DNA from: Gammaproteobacteria bacterium
GTDB lineage: Bacteria > Pseudomonadota > Gammaproteobacteria > Steroidobacterales > JABDKV01
Direction: 5' to 3'
NCBI GenBank assembly: GCA_029862165.1
Contig: JAOTXU010000014.1
Location: forward strand, 25,910-89,909
DNA length: 64,000 nt
Part shown: positions 63,831 through 64,000 of the stretch, in pieces
Numbering within the stretch: position 1 is the first letter of the stretch
Layout: each line of letters opens with the position of its first letter
Notes under the pieces: generated by a model
Told to the model about the DNA's origin: nothing
What the model saw: only the letters and a program-made list of their open reading frames with translations
Database searches by the model: none
Made by a program: the position numbers and the translations under genes

Positions 63831-64000
63831 TCCCTCCCCCCTCCGGGGGGACCTCTCGCTGGATATGTTTTTATTCCCTCCCCCCTCCGGGGGGACCTCT
63901 CGCTGGATATGTTTTTATTCCCTCCCCCCTCCGGGGGGACCTCTCGCTGGATATGTTTTTATTCCCTCCCCCCTCCGGGGGGACCTCTCGCTGGATATGT
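63831..64000. repeat. 44-base tandem repeat, at least 3.9 copies
   Basis: A 44-base unit starting TCCCTCCCCCCTCCGGGGGG begins at 63831, 63875, 63919 and 63963 with no visible differences, and runs off the window. Each unit holds a CCCCCC/GGGGGG hairpin and a TTTTTAT end. It is downstream of yidC. It could be a terminator-derived repeat or an assembly artefact at a contig end. Confidence 0.85.

Noticed and set aside
63831..64000. CRISPR array
   Set aside because: The repeats are contiguous with no variable spacers.

Overview
The window is a chromosomal segment of a gammaproteobacterium. The evidence is the replication-start block rpmH-rnpA-yidD-yidC / dnaA-dnaN-recF-gyrB, the ubiE-ubiJ-ubiB trio, glyQ-glyS, secB-gpsA, glnA with ntrB-ntrC, and envC-ctpA-divergent deacetylase. 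No genus can be named. Several families (DUF4124 proteins, a TPR/FlgO-like membrane protein, a lipoprotein of the M49 type, DUF6090-type proteins) point towards a free-living, probably aquatic lineage; this is inference. I saw no rRNA, tRNA, insertion sequence or CRISPR array.

Left part (1-15.5 kb): a partial DUF971 gene runs into ubiE-ubiJ-ubiB (aerobic ubiquinone synthesis), joined by 4-base GTGA overlaps. A CPA2 cation/proton antiporter follows. Then comes a small AT-richer insert with a glycosyltransferase and an FkbM methyltransferase, and an M23 peptidase. On the minus strand lies a complete, unfused, tightly overlapping tryptophan operon trpEGDCFBA with a glutathione transferase gene at its end. 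Ahead of trpE is a previously unlisted 22-codon leader peptide with a Trp-Arg-Trp run, an antiterminator and a terminator: a classical attenuator.

Middle (15.5-41 kb): an SLC13-type carrier; a divergent pair of FlhC-like and tandem-FlhD-like regulators around a palindromic intergenic region; a surface-polysaccharide island (CDP-glucose synthesis, two glycosyltransferases, GtrA flippase, SDR reductase); accessory enzymes; and a seven-gene minus-strand operon running from envC through ctpA and a deacetylase to a lipoprotein, a stand-alone HslV-like Ntn hydrolase, an M49 lipoprotein and a YhhN membrane protein. On the plus strand follow rhodanese-grxC-secB-gpsA, then trmL and a class 1B-like dihydroorotate dehydrogenase.

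Right part (41-64 kb): glnA-(DUF4124)-ntrB-ntrC-OmpA-HhH protein, with a recognisable sigma-54 promoter and NtrC site before glnA; glyQ-glyS-gmhB-plsC; a decaying tandem array of DUF6090-type genes next to satD; gyrB-recF-dnaN-dnaA with a likely oriC between dnaN and dnaA; and rpmH-rnpA-yidD-yidC followed by a 44-base tandem repeat that runs off the window. The strongest candidates for something new are the tandem-FlhD/FlhC pair, the orphan Ser1 proteasome-like hydrolase in a cell-envelope operon, the trp attenuator, and the DUF6090 array.
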